DNA from: Patescibacteria group bacterium
Lineage (GTDB): Bacteria; Patescibacteriota; Microgenomatia; Daviesbacterales; UBA10151
Length of the DNA stretch: 10,308 bases
Assembly: GCA_018817205.1 (NCBI GenBank)
Contig: JAHIUE010000035.1
Location: 1-10,308 of the forward strand
Direction of reading: 5' to 3'
In this document: positions 4,157 to 10,042 of the stretch, in pieces
Position numbering within the stretch: position 1 is the stretch's first letter
Layout of the letters: each line of letters starts with the position of its first letter
Notes under the pieces: generated by a model
Database searches by the model: none
Seen by the model: only the letters and a program-made list of their open reading frames with translations
What the model was told of the DNA's origin: nothing
Position numbers and translations under genes: made by a program

Positions 4157-7082
4157 GAGATAATGTAATATATTGTTTAGATATCCAGCCTGAAGTGCCA
4201 TCTTCCAGAACAATCTGCACCCATCCGATTTGCTCTTTGACCAAATTGAACTGTTCTCCGGGATTTATCTTGGTAATTTCTTCTCCCCCGGGTGTTTTCC
4301 TCACTCTTAAAAATCCTGTAGGTGTATCTTTAACAGTGACAGTTGCGGATGATTCAATGGTAGATTCTGGTTTTTCGGTTTCGGTTTCTGTTTCAATAAA
4401 ATCACCGTCAACCCAACCCACAATCTCTTTATCATCCGTATCCTGCAGACTTACCTTTGCCCAAATATCCTGGCGGCTGATCTCCCTTGCCTTTTTTGAG
4501 GCGTTTAAAGATGTTAAAACCGGCGAGTTTATTGATGGTTGGGAGAATATAGTCACCGTGCTTTCCTCCGGCACAAGAATATTGACTTCTTTGTATGAAT
4601 CTTGATTTAATCGGGATGAATCCGAGGCAATATTTTCATTAGAGCTTCCCAGTACTTCTTGAGGAGTTGTTTGTGCGACCTCAAGGTTAACTTGCCTTTG
4701 ACGCAGATTTCCAAGTGCATATATGCTGCTGCCGCCTATTAATATGGAAACCAGTAGAATCGTCATGTATCTAATAGGCTTGCTAAAATAAAATCGTTTT
4801 TTAGAGAGGTTGGGTTTCGGTTTTTCCTCCTGCGGGATCTCTTCATAATTTTCAAAACCGTCGTCAATAGGGGATATTTTTTGTCCCTGCGCCAAGTATT
4901 TTTCATTTTTTCTAAGAGTACGCATATATAAAGCTAAAAATACAAATCCGGCCACCATGATAATAATCAATCCCCAAACTGCCAAAGTTTGCGCTCCGCC
5001 TACAAAGCCAAATAATGTCCCTACAGAACCGGCATTGGTGGTTATTTCTTTTAATTTGTCAAGTTTTGCTTTGGCCGCTTTAAACTCAATCTGGGCTTCC
5101 CTGAAGCTTTTGATTCTTGCTTCAGGATTAGTGTTGTTTTTTTGCAGACTGTCCACCTTATCCAAAGATGCATCTATATCGGTTTTTAAGGTTACCCCCT
5201 GGGCAAAATATGCAGTATTGACAAGAGGTTTGGATAGCTCTTCAACCTGCTTGCGCATTGTGGCTATTTCGGCATTATTTATATAAAAGGCGGAATCATC
5301 TACGGTTACGGAGAGGGTTTTTGTTTCCAGCGGTGCAAGGGTAAAGTTCCCGCTAACATAATACTGATCTTTTTCGCTGTCATAATTGACGATCAATCCC
5401 TCGTCCGTCTTGATAATATTTTCTCTTGTCACCTCTTTGGGCAGATAGTATTTAAGCGGAACTGTCTGGCTGATTAATTTAGAGGGATTGCTGATCAGGG
5501 TTTTAAAAACAATGCTGCCTTGTTCCAGCCAGAGGCTGCTTAAAGGTTGATTTGGACCTTGGGCTAACAGTTGTTTATTTGCTTGAACAACCCCCCTTAA
5601 ACCAAGGGTTTTGTTTGTAAGCTGTTTTTGATCCATTTTCGTGCTGGAGACTGCCAAAAGCGTTTTGTTTATCTTTGGAAGTTTATTGACTGTAATGATC
5701 TGTTTGTTTAGGGTATTTATTTGTGTTACCAGATCTACTTTGGGCCTGGAATCTTTCGTGAGATCCGACAGTAGCGTAGTTGCCTCTGTATAATTTTTAT
5801 CAAGAGCGGATAAAAGATCCTTTTGGCCTTGCAACTGCCCAAAAAGGGTGTTTGCTTCTGAACCGTCGCTTTGGGTACCTACTAGTTTAATAAAGTTATC
5901 CAAATCCGATGCTAAACTCTTAAGCTGCGAAGCCGAATTTACTTTCGTGAGCGCAGCGGCAATTTTTTTATTTTGGGCATACAATTTAGAGGAGATGGGT
6001 AAATCCCATTGCCCGGTAATCCAATTTAATTGGCCGAATATAGAATTTGCCTCTGATGTTTCATCTTCTTTGCCAATTACAGCCTCAAGAGTAGCCAAAG
6101 ATTTTGTAATTCTAGTATCTCCCAGGCTATTCCATTTTTCTTTTATCAAGTTAGTTTTGCTTTTTACATATGTTCCGGAAGTAACCAGCTGGTTTGCCAT
6201 ATCTTCGGATTTTGCCAGTTTGTTTTGCAACTGCGTAGTGGTAAAGCTATTTTCTTCTAGTACAGTTTCTAGTACAGTTTCAAGAATTGGTTTGTTAATC
6301 ACCTGTTCCAGTAAATTTCTGGTCTCGGAGGTAGTATTTTGAATACTGGTTATATTGGTGGTAGTTGTTCCGGCGCTATCAACATCGCTTTTTGTAGCCA
6401 ATGATCCACTGGAAAGAGTAGCTCCGGTTAAGGTTCTGGTGGTATTTGCCCAAATATCTGCCGCTAATGCGCCAAAGCCGCTCAATGTTCTGGTTGGATT
6501 AGCCCAGATATCGGTAGCTAAATTGCCGAAGGTGCTTAAAGATCTGCTGGAATATCCCCAAACAGCACCTGCAACGTCATTGGCCGAAGGCACCGCATTG
6601 ACAAGCGCTTCACCAAAGCTTCCCGAAGCATTATGTGAGGTTCTGCTTGTATCCCAAACCGCAGAGGTGACATCGCTTGAGGATAGTGCGGATTGAGTCT
6701 TTACCTCAAATGTTTTATCCAGACAAAGTTTAGCACCGCCAAGAGGTGTACAGCAAACCTGTGTTCGGTATATTCCCTCTGTTGAAGAGGTAGTAAACTG
6801 ATGGTAATACCAACCATCGCCTTCTGTAGCCGAGTCCATCTCTTCATTCTCGATACTATTAAATATCGTACCAACGGGGTTTCTTATAGTGATCTCGCAT
6901 GTTGCATCGGTAATAGGGGAGTATGAATCATCATAGAGGAATTCTCCAACGGTACAGCTACTATCCGGACTGCACATCTGTACATTACCTGAAGCAGCCT
7001 CAGTGCTTTTAACAAACACCAAGGCTGCGACAGTTAGAATAATTGCCAAATATGCGTATATTGCAGATCGGGCAGTTATCAT
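4149..7082 (-). CDS. Large modular surface protein with C-terminal SH3b pair, downstream of tatA3
   Basis: A 977-aa protein; no family name is recognised as a whole. A Sec-type signal or anchor at 7-30 (no RR) is followed by a Cys-rich beta domain (about 33-128), then Trp repeats 141-226 with an 18-residue period (VWGYSSRSL, IWANPTRTL, IWANTTRTL). A long helical region 245-500 holds two copies of a SEANxxFGQL unit about 65 residues apart (344-353, 409-418). An Ig-like beta domain spans about 525-600 (TKTLSVTVDDSAFYI). A coiled coil follows (605-680), then TM at about 697-720, a cytosolic loop rich in Arg/Lys, and TM at about 772-790. Two SH3b domains, about 832-897 and 912-977, should face outside again; in many bacteria such domains bind cell wall. 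It starts 5 bases after tatA3, so the two form one unit. The protein may be a wall-spanning adhesin or stalk; function is unknown. Confidence 0.85.
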   Translation of the reverse strand: MITARSAIYAYLAIILTVAALVFVKSTEAASGNVQMCSPDSSCTVGEFLYDDSYSPITDATCEITIRNPVGTIFNSIENEEMDSATEGDGWYYHQFTTSSTEGIYRTQVCCTPLGGAKLCLDKTFEVKTQSALSSSDVTSAVWDTSRTSHNASGSFGEALVNAVPSANDVAGAVWGYSSRSLSTFGNLATDIWANPTRTLSGFGALAADIWANTTRTLTGATLSSGSLATKSDVDSAGTTTTNITSIQNTTSETRNLLEQVINKPILETVLETVLEENSFTTTQLQNKLAKSEDMANQLVTSGTYVKSKTNLIKEKWNSLGDTRITKSLATLEAVIGKEDETSEANSIFGQLNWITGQWDLPISSKLYAQNKKIAAALTKVNSASQLKSLASDLDNFIKLVGTQSDGSEANTLFGQLQGQKDLLSALDKNYTEATTLLSDLTKDSRPKVDLVTQINTLNKQIITVNKLPKINKTLLAVSSTKMDQKQLTNKTLGLRGVVQANKQLLAQGPNQPLSSLWLEQGSIVFKTLISNPSKLISQTVPLKYYLPKEVTRENIIKTDEGLIVNYDSEKDQYYVSGNFTLAPLETKTLSVTVDDSAFYINNAEIATMRKQVEELSKPLVNTAYFAQGVTLKTDIDASLDKVDSLQKNNTNPEARIKSFREAQIEFKAAKAKLDKLKEITTNAGSVGTLFGFVGGAQTLAVWGLIIIMVAGFVFLALYMRTLRKNEKYLAQGQKISPIDDGFENYEEIPQEEKPKPNLSKKRFYFSKPIRYMTILLVSILIGGSSIYALGNLRQRQVNLEVAQTTPQEVLGSSNENIASDSSRLNQDSYKEVNILVPEESTVTIFSQPSINSPVLTSLNASKKAREISRQDIWAKVSLQDTDDKEIVGWVDGDFIETETETEKPESTIESSATVTVKDTPTGFLRVRKTPGGEEITKINPGEQFNLVKEQIGWVQIVLEDGTSGWISKQYITLSPS
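5823..6101 (-). repeat. Internal protein duplication in the 977-aa gene
   Basis: Residues 328-355 and 393-420 of the 977-aa protein align without gaps at 65-residue spacing, sharing SEANSIFGQL / SEANTLFGQL preceded by a related leucine-rich helix. This is seen at protein level; the DNA copies have diverged. Confidence 0.6.
6255..6278. repeat. Exact 12-bp tandem repeat, two copies
   Basis: TTCTAGTACAGT occurs twice head to tail and encodes the doubled tetrapeptide in ETVLETVL (minus strand). As its unit is a multiple of three, gain or loss of copies would keep the frame. It looks like a recent slippage event at the start of the helical region. Confidence 0.85.
6405..6662 (-). repeat. 18-residue Trp/Arg/Leu repeats encoded in the 977-aa gene
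   Basis: Residues 141-226 contain a diverged first unit (AVWDTSRTSH) and three units at exact 18-residue spacing starting at 173, 191 and 209 (pattern VW/IW-x4-R-x-L-x2-FG). The repeats lie between the N-terminal beta domain and the helical region and may form a beta-rich stalk; that is inference. Confidence 0.7.
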
Positions 7083-7087
7083 AGGGA

Positions 7088-7234
7088 TTAAGCACTCTCA
7101 CTGGCTGCTTTTCGGAATTCTTTTATAGAACTTCCCATACCTCTTGCGAGTTCAGGTAGTTTCTTGCCGCCGAATAAGACCAATAAGATCAGGCCTACGA
7201 CAACAATTTCAGTTGCGCCTATGCCACTTAACAT
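7088..7234 (-). CDS. tatA: Tiny TatA translocase subunit (TatA3)
   Basis: A 48-aa gene: TM helix with Glu9 (MLSGIGATEIVVVGLILLVL), hinge FGGKKLPEL at 21-29, and amphipathic helix ARGMGSSIKEFRKA. It is a near twin of TatA2 at 3596-3754, so it is probably a paralogue from duplication. A G-rich Shine-Dalgarno precedes it. It is the first gene of a minus-strand unit with the 977-aa surface protein, whose ATG comes 5 bases after its stop. No tatC is beside it, so it should work with the TatC encoded at 2824-3573. Why a surface-protein operon begins with its own TatA is unclear. Confidence 0.9.
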   Translation of the reverse strand: MLSGIGATEIVVVGLILLVLFGGKKLPELARGMGSSIKEFRKAASESA

Positions 7235-7240
7235 GCAAAA

Positions 7241-7250
7241 TCACCCCCTT
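7241..7250 (-). promoter_or_regulatory. Shine-Dalgarno of tatA3
   Basis: Minus-strand AAGGGGGTGA lies 6 bases before ATG 7234. Together with the site of tatA2 it is the only strong ribosome site seen in the window. Confidence 0.7.
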
Positions 7251-7257
7251 CCTTCAG

Positions 7258-7293
7258 ACTAGTTCTAACAGACGAATATTTCTGAAAACTAGT
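7258..7293 (-). promoter_or_regulatory. Leader hairpin of tatA3 mRNA
   Basis: On the minus strand, ACTAGTTTT pairs with AGAACTAGT (9 pairs, one G-U), and inside it CAGA pairs with TCTG around the 8-base loop AATATTCG, with a TT bulge. From the promoter proposed here transcription would begin around 7295, placing the hairpin at the very 5' end of the message, 23 bases ahead of the ATG. Such 5' hairpins can protect mRNA; a DNA operator is the other reading. Confidence 0.5.
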
Positions 7294-7301
7294 ATGAATC
7301 C

Positions 7302-7331
7302 ATTGTTCTATAATATTTCATATATTGTCAA
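7302..7331 (-). promoter_or_regulatory. Putative promoter of tatA3 and the 977-aa gene
   Basis: Minus strand: perfect -35 TTGACA (7331-7326), 18 bases, then AACAAT (7307-7302, 4/6). The -35 is inside a palindrome shared with the divergent promoter. The weak -10 makes this tentative. Confidence 0.4.
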
Positions 7332-7341
7332 CACTTGACAA
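7325..7341. promoter_or_regulatory. Palindrome holding both divergent -35 boxes
   Basis: TTGTCAA, CAC, TTGACAA: exact 7-base arms. Read on either strand it supplies a perfect TTGACA, so the plus promoter (-35 at 7335-7340) and the minus promoter (-35 at 7331-7326) are back to back four bases apart. RNA polymerase could hardly sit on both at once, so the two units probably compete. Confidence 0.6.
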
Positions 7342-7363
7342 GTTATGCATATCTATGTATAAT
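7335..7363 (+). promoter_or_regulatory. Consensus sigma-70 promoter of the HTH/PIN unit
   Basis: TTGACA (7335-7340), exactly 17 bases, TATAAT (7358-7363): a perfect match to the housekeeping consensus. The start should be near 7370, giving a leader of about 19 bases before ATG 7389. Confidence 0.8.
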
Positions 7364-7377
7364 CTTGTATAAGATTA
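7360..7377. promoter_or_regulatory. Palindromic operator candidate over -10 and start site
   Basis: TAATCTT, GTAT, AAGATTA: exact 7-base arms with a 4-base centre. It overlaps the TATAAT box and the expected start site of the HTH/PIN unit. A natural reader is the HTH antitoxin encoded 12 bases downstream (autorepression), as is usual for toxin-antitoxin units; this is inference. Confidence 0.6.
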
Positions 7378-7388
7378 CATAACCGACT

Positions 7389-7670
7389 ATGGAAGAATTT
7401 TATACTGTAAATCAAACAGCAATAGCATTAAAAGTGCATCCTTTAACAGTCAGACGTTACATAAAAGAGGGTAAGTTGAAAGCCGTTCGAGTGGGTGGGA
7501 ATGTCAGAATAGCTTTAAATGATCTTCGCAGCTTTACTCAGGATTTTATTCCGCATACCAAACAAGTTAGAGTTCAAACAGCAACTGCTAACAAATCATT
7601 TAACTTTAATGACTCCTTTTTAAGGCTTAAGGGAAGAGGAGTGAATATGAGCAAACTTGAGAGTTCGTAA
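7389..7670 (+). CDS. HTH (excisionase/MerR-type) DNA-binding protein, probable antitoxin
   Basis: A 93-aa protein. Residues 5-52 form a winged HTH of the HTH_17 type (YTVNQTAIALKVHPLTVRRYI, then EGKLKAVRVGGNVRIALNDL), which binds DNA in excisionases and in antitoxins of PIN pairs. Residues 53-70 are a polar linker, and the end (FNFNDSFLRLKGRGVN) resembles the toxin-binding tail of VapB-like antitoxins. The PIN gene follows after 8 bases. A perfect promoter and a palindrome over its -10 box precede it, fitting autoregulation. The ATG is about 19 bases after the predicted transcript start; there is no Shine-Dalgarno. An excisionase is less likely since no integrase is near. Confidence 0.75.
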   Translation: MEEFYTVNQTAIALKVHPLTVRRYIKEGKLKAVRVGGNVRIALNDLRSFTQDFIPHTKQVRVQTATANKSFNFNDSFLRLKGRGVNMSKLESS

Positions 7671-7678
7671 AACTAAAA

Positions 7679-8101
7679 ATGGCTATTCAAAGCAGAAAAA
7701 TTTTTATTGATTCTTCGGTTCTGGTAAGTTTCATTGACCGGACCGATCCAAACCACCAAAAGGCAGTTCAATCTATGGAGAATCTGGCCAGGCTTGGCTA
7801 TCAGCTTTATACAAGCTATCAGAATGTAGTTGAGACCTATGTGGCGCTGAGTAGAGAGATTGGCCAATCCATAGCCTTGGATTTCTTGCAGGCTAGCCTC
7901 CAATCAGATATAGAGATTCTCCTGCCTCAAAAAGCGGATTTGATTACCATCCATAGGATGCTCCGGGCAAACAGGGACCGCCAAATTGCTTTAAGAGAGG
8001 CAATGAATGCTACTTTAATGCAAAAAAAAGGCATAATGCAGATTCTTAGCTTCAGCTATTGGCATAACCTTTTTGGAACATTTATCAGTAATATTGTATG
8101 A
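7679..8101 (+). CDS. PIN-domain protein, VapC-like toxin with an altered active site
   Basis: A 140-aa PIN-fold protein of the size usual for VapC RNases. IFIDSSVLVSFID at 8-20 gives the first catalytic Asp (Asp11); NVVETYVAL at 49-57 gives the Glu (Glu52). The third position, usually Asp in a tDA motif, reads ALREAMNATL (Glu107), and the fourth, usually the Asp of xxFD, reads LSFSYWHNL, with Ser126. So two of the usual four acidic residues stand, one is conservatively changed and one is lost. VapC toxins cut tRNA or rRNA with metal bound by these acids, so activity here is uncertain. It follows its likely antitoxin by 8 bases. A run of eight A at 8022-8029 lies before the altered end, but the motif order reads through it without a break. 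Confidence 0.8.
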   Translation: MAIQSRKIFIDSSVLVSFIDRTDPNHQKAVQSMENLARLGYQLYTSYQNVVETYVALSREIGQSIALDFLQASLQSDIEILLPQKADLITIHRMLRANRDRQIALREAMNATLMQKKGIMQILSFSYWHNLFGTFISNIV

Positions 8102-8116
8102 TATTTAAATAAACTT

Positions 8117-8620
8117 ATGCAAAAGTTAATCAGATTTTTAATTATATACATTGCTACAATAACAACTTTGCTTTTCGCTATTACTTTTTTATCAATCAGG
8201 GATACTGCGGAACAAAACAAAAAAGCCGAAAGTACTATTAATAGTTTGAAAGAGGAATTGTCAAAAATAACAGACTACCAGCAGTCTCAAAAAGAAATCG
8301 TCCAAAAATTGGATAAACTAGGCTCGGAAATTGCCGATAATGCAGATAAAAAGGTGCTGGGCGAAAGCAACCAAGCTTCCGACAACCCTCAAACCACCTC
8401 TGGTTTTGTGACTATAAATGATAAAAAATGGCAGACTGTAGATGTTTACGAAAGCAATTCTTACTCTTCCAAAGTGATCGGCAAAATGGAATTTGATGAT
8501 GTTTATGCCTTTCTGAAAAAAACAGACAGTTGGTATCAAATCAACTTGCCTGGCTCTAAACTTACCGGTTGGGTGGCCGGAAGATTCTTGAGAGAAATCG
8601 TGGACAGCGGGCCTAAATGA
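8117..8620 (+). CDS. Membrane-anchored coiled-coil SH3b protein
   Basis: A 167-aa protein: TM helix at 5-26 after MQKLIR, coiled coil at about 28-70 (KKAESTINSLKEELSKI and onward), a Ser/Asn/Thr-rich linker to 94, and an SH3b domain at 95-161 ending with KLTGWVAGRFL, similar in plan to the SH3b pair at the end of the 977-aa protein. The domain should lie outside the membrane and may bind cell wall or a partner. Its stop overlaps the start of the next gene as ATGA (8617-8620), so the two are translationally coupled and may work together. No Shine-Dalgarno is seen; it follows the PIN gene by 15 bases and may share its promoter. Confidence 0.8.
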   Translation: MQKLIRFLIIYIATITTLLFAITFLSIRDTAEQNKKAESTINSLKEELSKITDYQQSQKEIVQKLDKLGSEIADNADKKVLGESNQASDNPQTTSGFVTINDKKWQTVDVYESNSYSSKVIGKMEFDDVYAFLKKTDSWYQINLPGSKLTGWVAGRFLREIVDSGPK

Positions 8621-9474
8621 AAACTTTGCTTTTTTATTACTGTCTGGTGCTGACGATCTTGCTGACACTTGGCGCTGCTACAAACGCCCAAACAGCCTCG
8701 GTTATTCCTTTAATACTTTTTCTTCCGGTGATTATTTATTTTCTTAGTTTGTTCTTGCAAAAAATAAGCCATTACCGTTTTTCATTTCCATTTCAGAAGC
8801 CATTAAGCACTCTGGATCTTTACTATAGTTTTATCGTTGTAGCAATTATGACTGTTTCGGGACTTCTTGGAGCAAAAAATACCCCCCAGCTTTTAAGTGG
8901 AGTTATCTTTTTGCCTCTTGCAGGTTACTTTGTTCTGCAGGTACTGCCTAAGAAAAGACAGGTTATTGATATTCCTGCTATCATACTTGAACCAAAGAAA
9001 CTAAAACAACTTAAAAAGCAGGTTAAACATAAAAATGAGCAAAGTTCTTCTACGGATGAACCCGTAACAAAGCTTCCAAGGGTAGATATTAACCGGAGGC
9101 AGTTTCTTAAACTTATTGGTTCGGCCGGTCTGACTCTTTTCCTTTTTTCCATATTTGCCAAAAAAGCCCAGGCTGCTTTTTTTGGCAGTGTGCCGGGACC
9201 CGGGACTGTTGCCTTAAAAGATATTAGTGGTGCACAAATTGATCCTGCCCAAAAACACCCCACAGACGGTTATAGAATTGCCCGGCTTGAGGATGATATT
9301 CCTGCATATTATGGTTTTTTAAATAAAGACGGACACTGGTTTATTATGGAAGACAGTGGCACCGGAGAGTATCTGTATGCCAGAGGCGATGAAAATTTTC
9401 TGATTGACGGTTGGAACAAACGCAAAGGTGAAGGCGGATTAGACTATGCCGAATTTGATGCGGTTTTTGATTAA
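8617..9474 (+). CDS. Four-TM protein with internal twin-arginine signal and exported C-terminal domain
   Basis: A 285-aa protein. Residues 3-22, 27-48, 66-86 and 92-110 are four hydrophobic helices; the loop 111-158 is strongly basic (PKKRQV, KKLKQLKKQVKHK), so it should be cytosolic. It ends in INRRQFLKLIGSAG at 158-171, a textbook Tat motif (RRxFLK), followed by a hydrophobic stretch to about 180 and AKKAQAAF, where AQA could be a signal peptidase site. The remaining 95 aa, with AYYGFLNKDGHWFIMED and a Trp/Tyr-rich end, form a small domain I do not recognise. Dual Sec/Tat membrane proteins are known (actinobacterial Rieske QcrA), and this fits that plan. It overlaps the SH3b gene by four bases. 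Confidence 0.8.
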   Translation: MKTLLFYYCLVLTILLTLGAATNAQTASVIPLILFLPVIIYFLSLFLQKISHYRFSFPFQKPLSTLDLYYSFIVVAIMTVSGLLGAKNTPQLLSGVIFLPLAGYFVLQVLPKKRQVIDIPAIILEPKKLKQLKKQVKHKNEQSSSTDEPVTKLPRVDINRRQFLKLIGSAGLTLFLFSIFAKKAQAAFFGSVPGPGTVALKDISGAQIDPAQKHPTDGYRIARLEDDIPAYYGFLNKDGHWFIMEDSGTGEYLYARGDENFLIDGWNKRKGEGGLDYAEFDAVFD

Positions 9475-9480
9475 AAATTG

Positions 9481-9508
9481 TTGCAAAATTTGACAGTTTC
9501 GTTATACT
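9481..9508 (+). promoter_or_regulatory. Putative promoter of the four-TM gene
   Basis: TTGCAA (9481-9486), 16 bases, TATACT (9503-9508, 5/6). The start would be near 9515, about seven bases before ATG 9522. An AAAGG sits too close to the ATG (one base) to be a normal ribosome site. Confidence 0.45.
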
Positions 9509-9521
9509 GAACACTAAAGGT

Positions 9522-9998
9522 ATGAAGCATGAATATATTCTGGTTATCATAGCAGGTCTTTTAATTTTTGCTTATGTACTTGATGCCGTGGTTAATCCTT
9601 TAAAACTTAGGCTTGCAACTCCATATCACTTTTTTGATCCAGATATTTTATCAAAATACACCTTTACCACTACTTCTATCATTATAAAAAGCATTGCCCT
9701 TATTATGGCTCCACTTTGGTTTTTGTCGTTTATACACCTTAATAAATTAACAAAAGGAGCAATCCTTCTGGTCTTGGCAGCATTAATTCAGCTTTATGCC
9801 CTGCAGGATGTGGCCTCAAATTCCAAAGTGATTCCGCTTGAATGGTCCATTTCACTTGCTCTTACCGGGGCCATACTGCTTATTCCGTCTATTCTATATA
9901 TAATAATTGGTTTAACTCAAAAAGCCACTAAAGCTATATCTGAAGATTCGTACGATAAATATACAAAAGAAGATAAAAAAGAGGATAACGATTTTTAG
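9522..9998 (+). CDS. Unknown four-TM integral membrane protein
   Basis: Not recognised. The 158-aa product has four hydrophobic helices at about 5-24, 50-70, 78-97 and 108-129, and a strongly charged tail (KAISEDSYDKYTKEDKKEDNDF-like, residues 137-158) that should be cytosolic. Between the first two helices lies a loop with aromatic and Pro residues (PYHFFDPDIL). It has no catalytic motif I can see. It seems to have its own promoter, so it need not be part of the Tat-linked unit before it. Confidence 0.75.
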   Translation: MKHEYILVIIAGLLIFAYVLDAVVNPLKLRLATPYHFFDPDILSKYTFTTTSIIIKSIALIMAPLWFLSFIHLNKLTKGAILLVLAALIQLYALQDVASNSKVIPLEWSISLALTGAILLIPSILYIIIGLTQKATKAISEDSYDKYTKEDKKEDNDF

Positions 9999-10007
9999 CA
10001 ATAGGGG

Positions 10008-10036
10008 TTGAATCCCTCGGTGTATTGTGTTAAAAT
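10008..10036 (+). promoter_or_regulatory. Promoter of the transposase, leaderless
   Basis: TTGAAT (10008-10013), exactly 17 bases, TAAAAT (10031-10036, 5/6). Seven bases after the -10 is 10043, the A of the ATG, so the message should be leaderless. An imperfect inverted repeat (CAATAGGG at 9999-10006 against CCC and TATTG at 10014-10027) spans the -35. Confidence 0.6.
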
Positions 10037-10042
10037 ATCTCT

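Noticed and set aside
7637..7652. AGGAG followed by ATG near the end of the antitoxin gene, as a separate start
   Set aside because: It is in frame with the antitoxin and would give only a 7-residue peptide; the PIN gene starts elsewhere. It may aid re-initiation but there is no direct sign.
7389..7670. Excisionase of a prophage or integrative element
   Set aside because: The HTH type fits, but there is no integrase or attachment repeat and a PIN gene follows directly.
8022..8029. Run of eight A in the PIN gene as a frameshift site
   Set aside because: The reading frame after it still gives a PIN-like end (IMQILSFSYWHNLFG), so no shift is needed.
9999..10027. Inverted repeat before the transposase as a terminator or transposon end
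   Set aside because: The stem is short and bulged with no U-run, and only one end of the element is in the window; no matching end can be tested.
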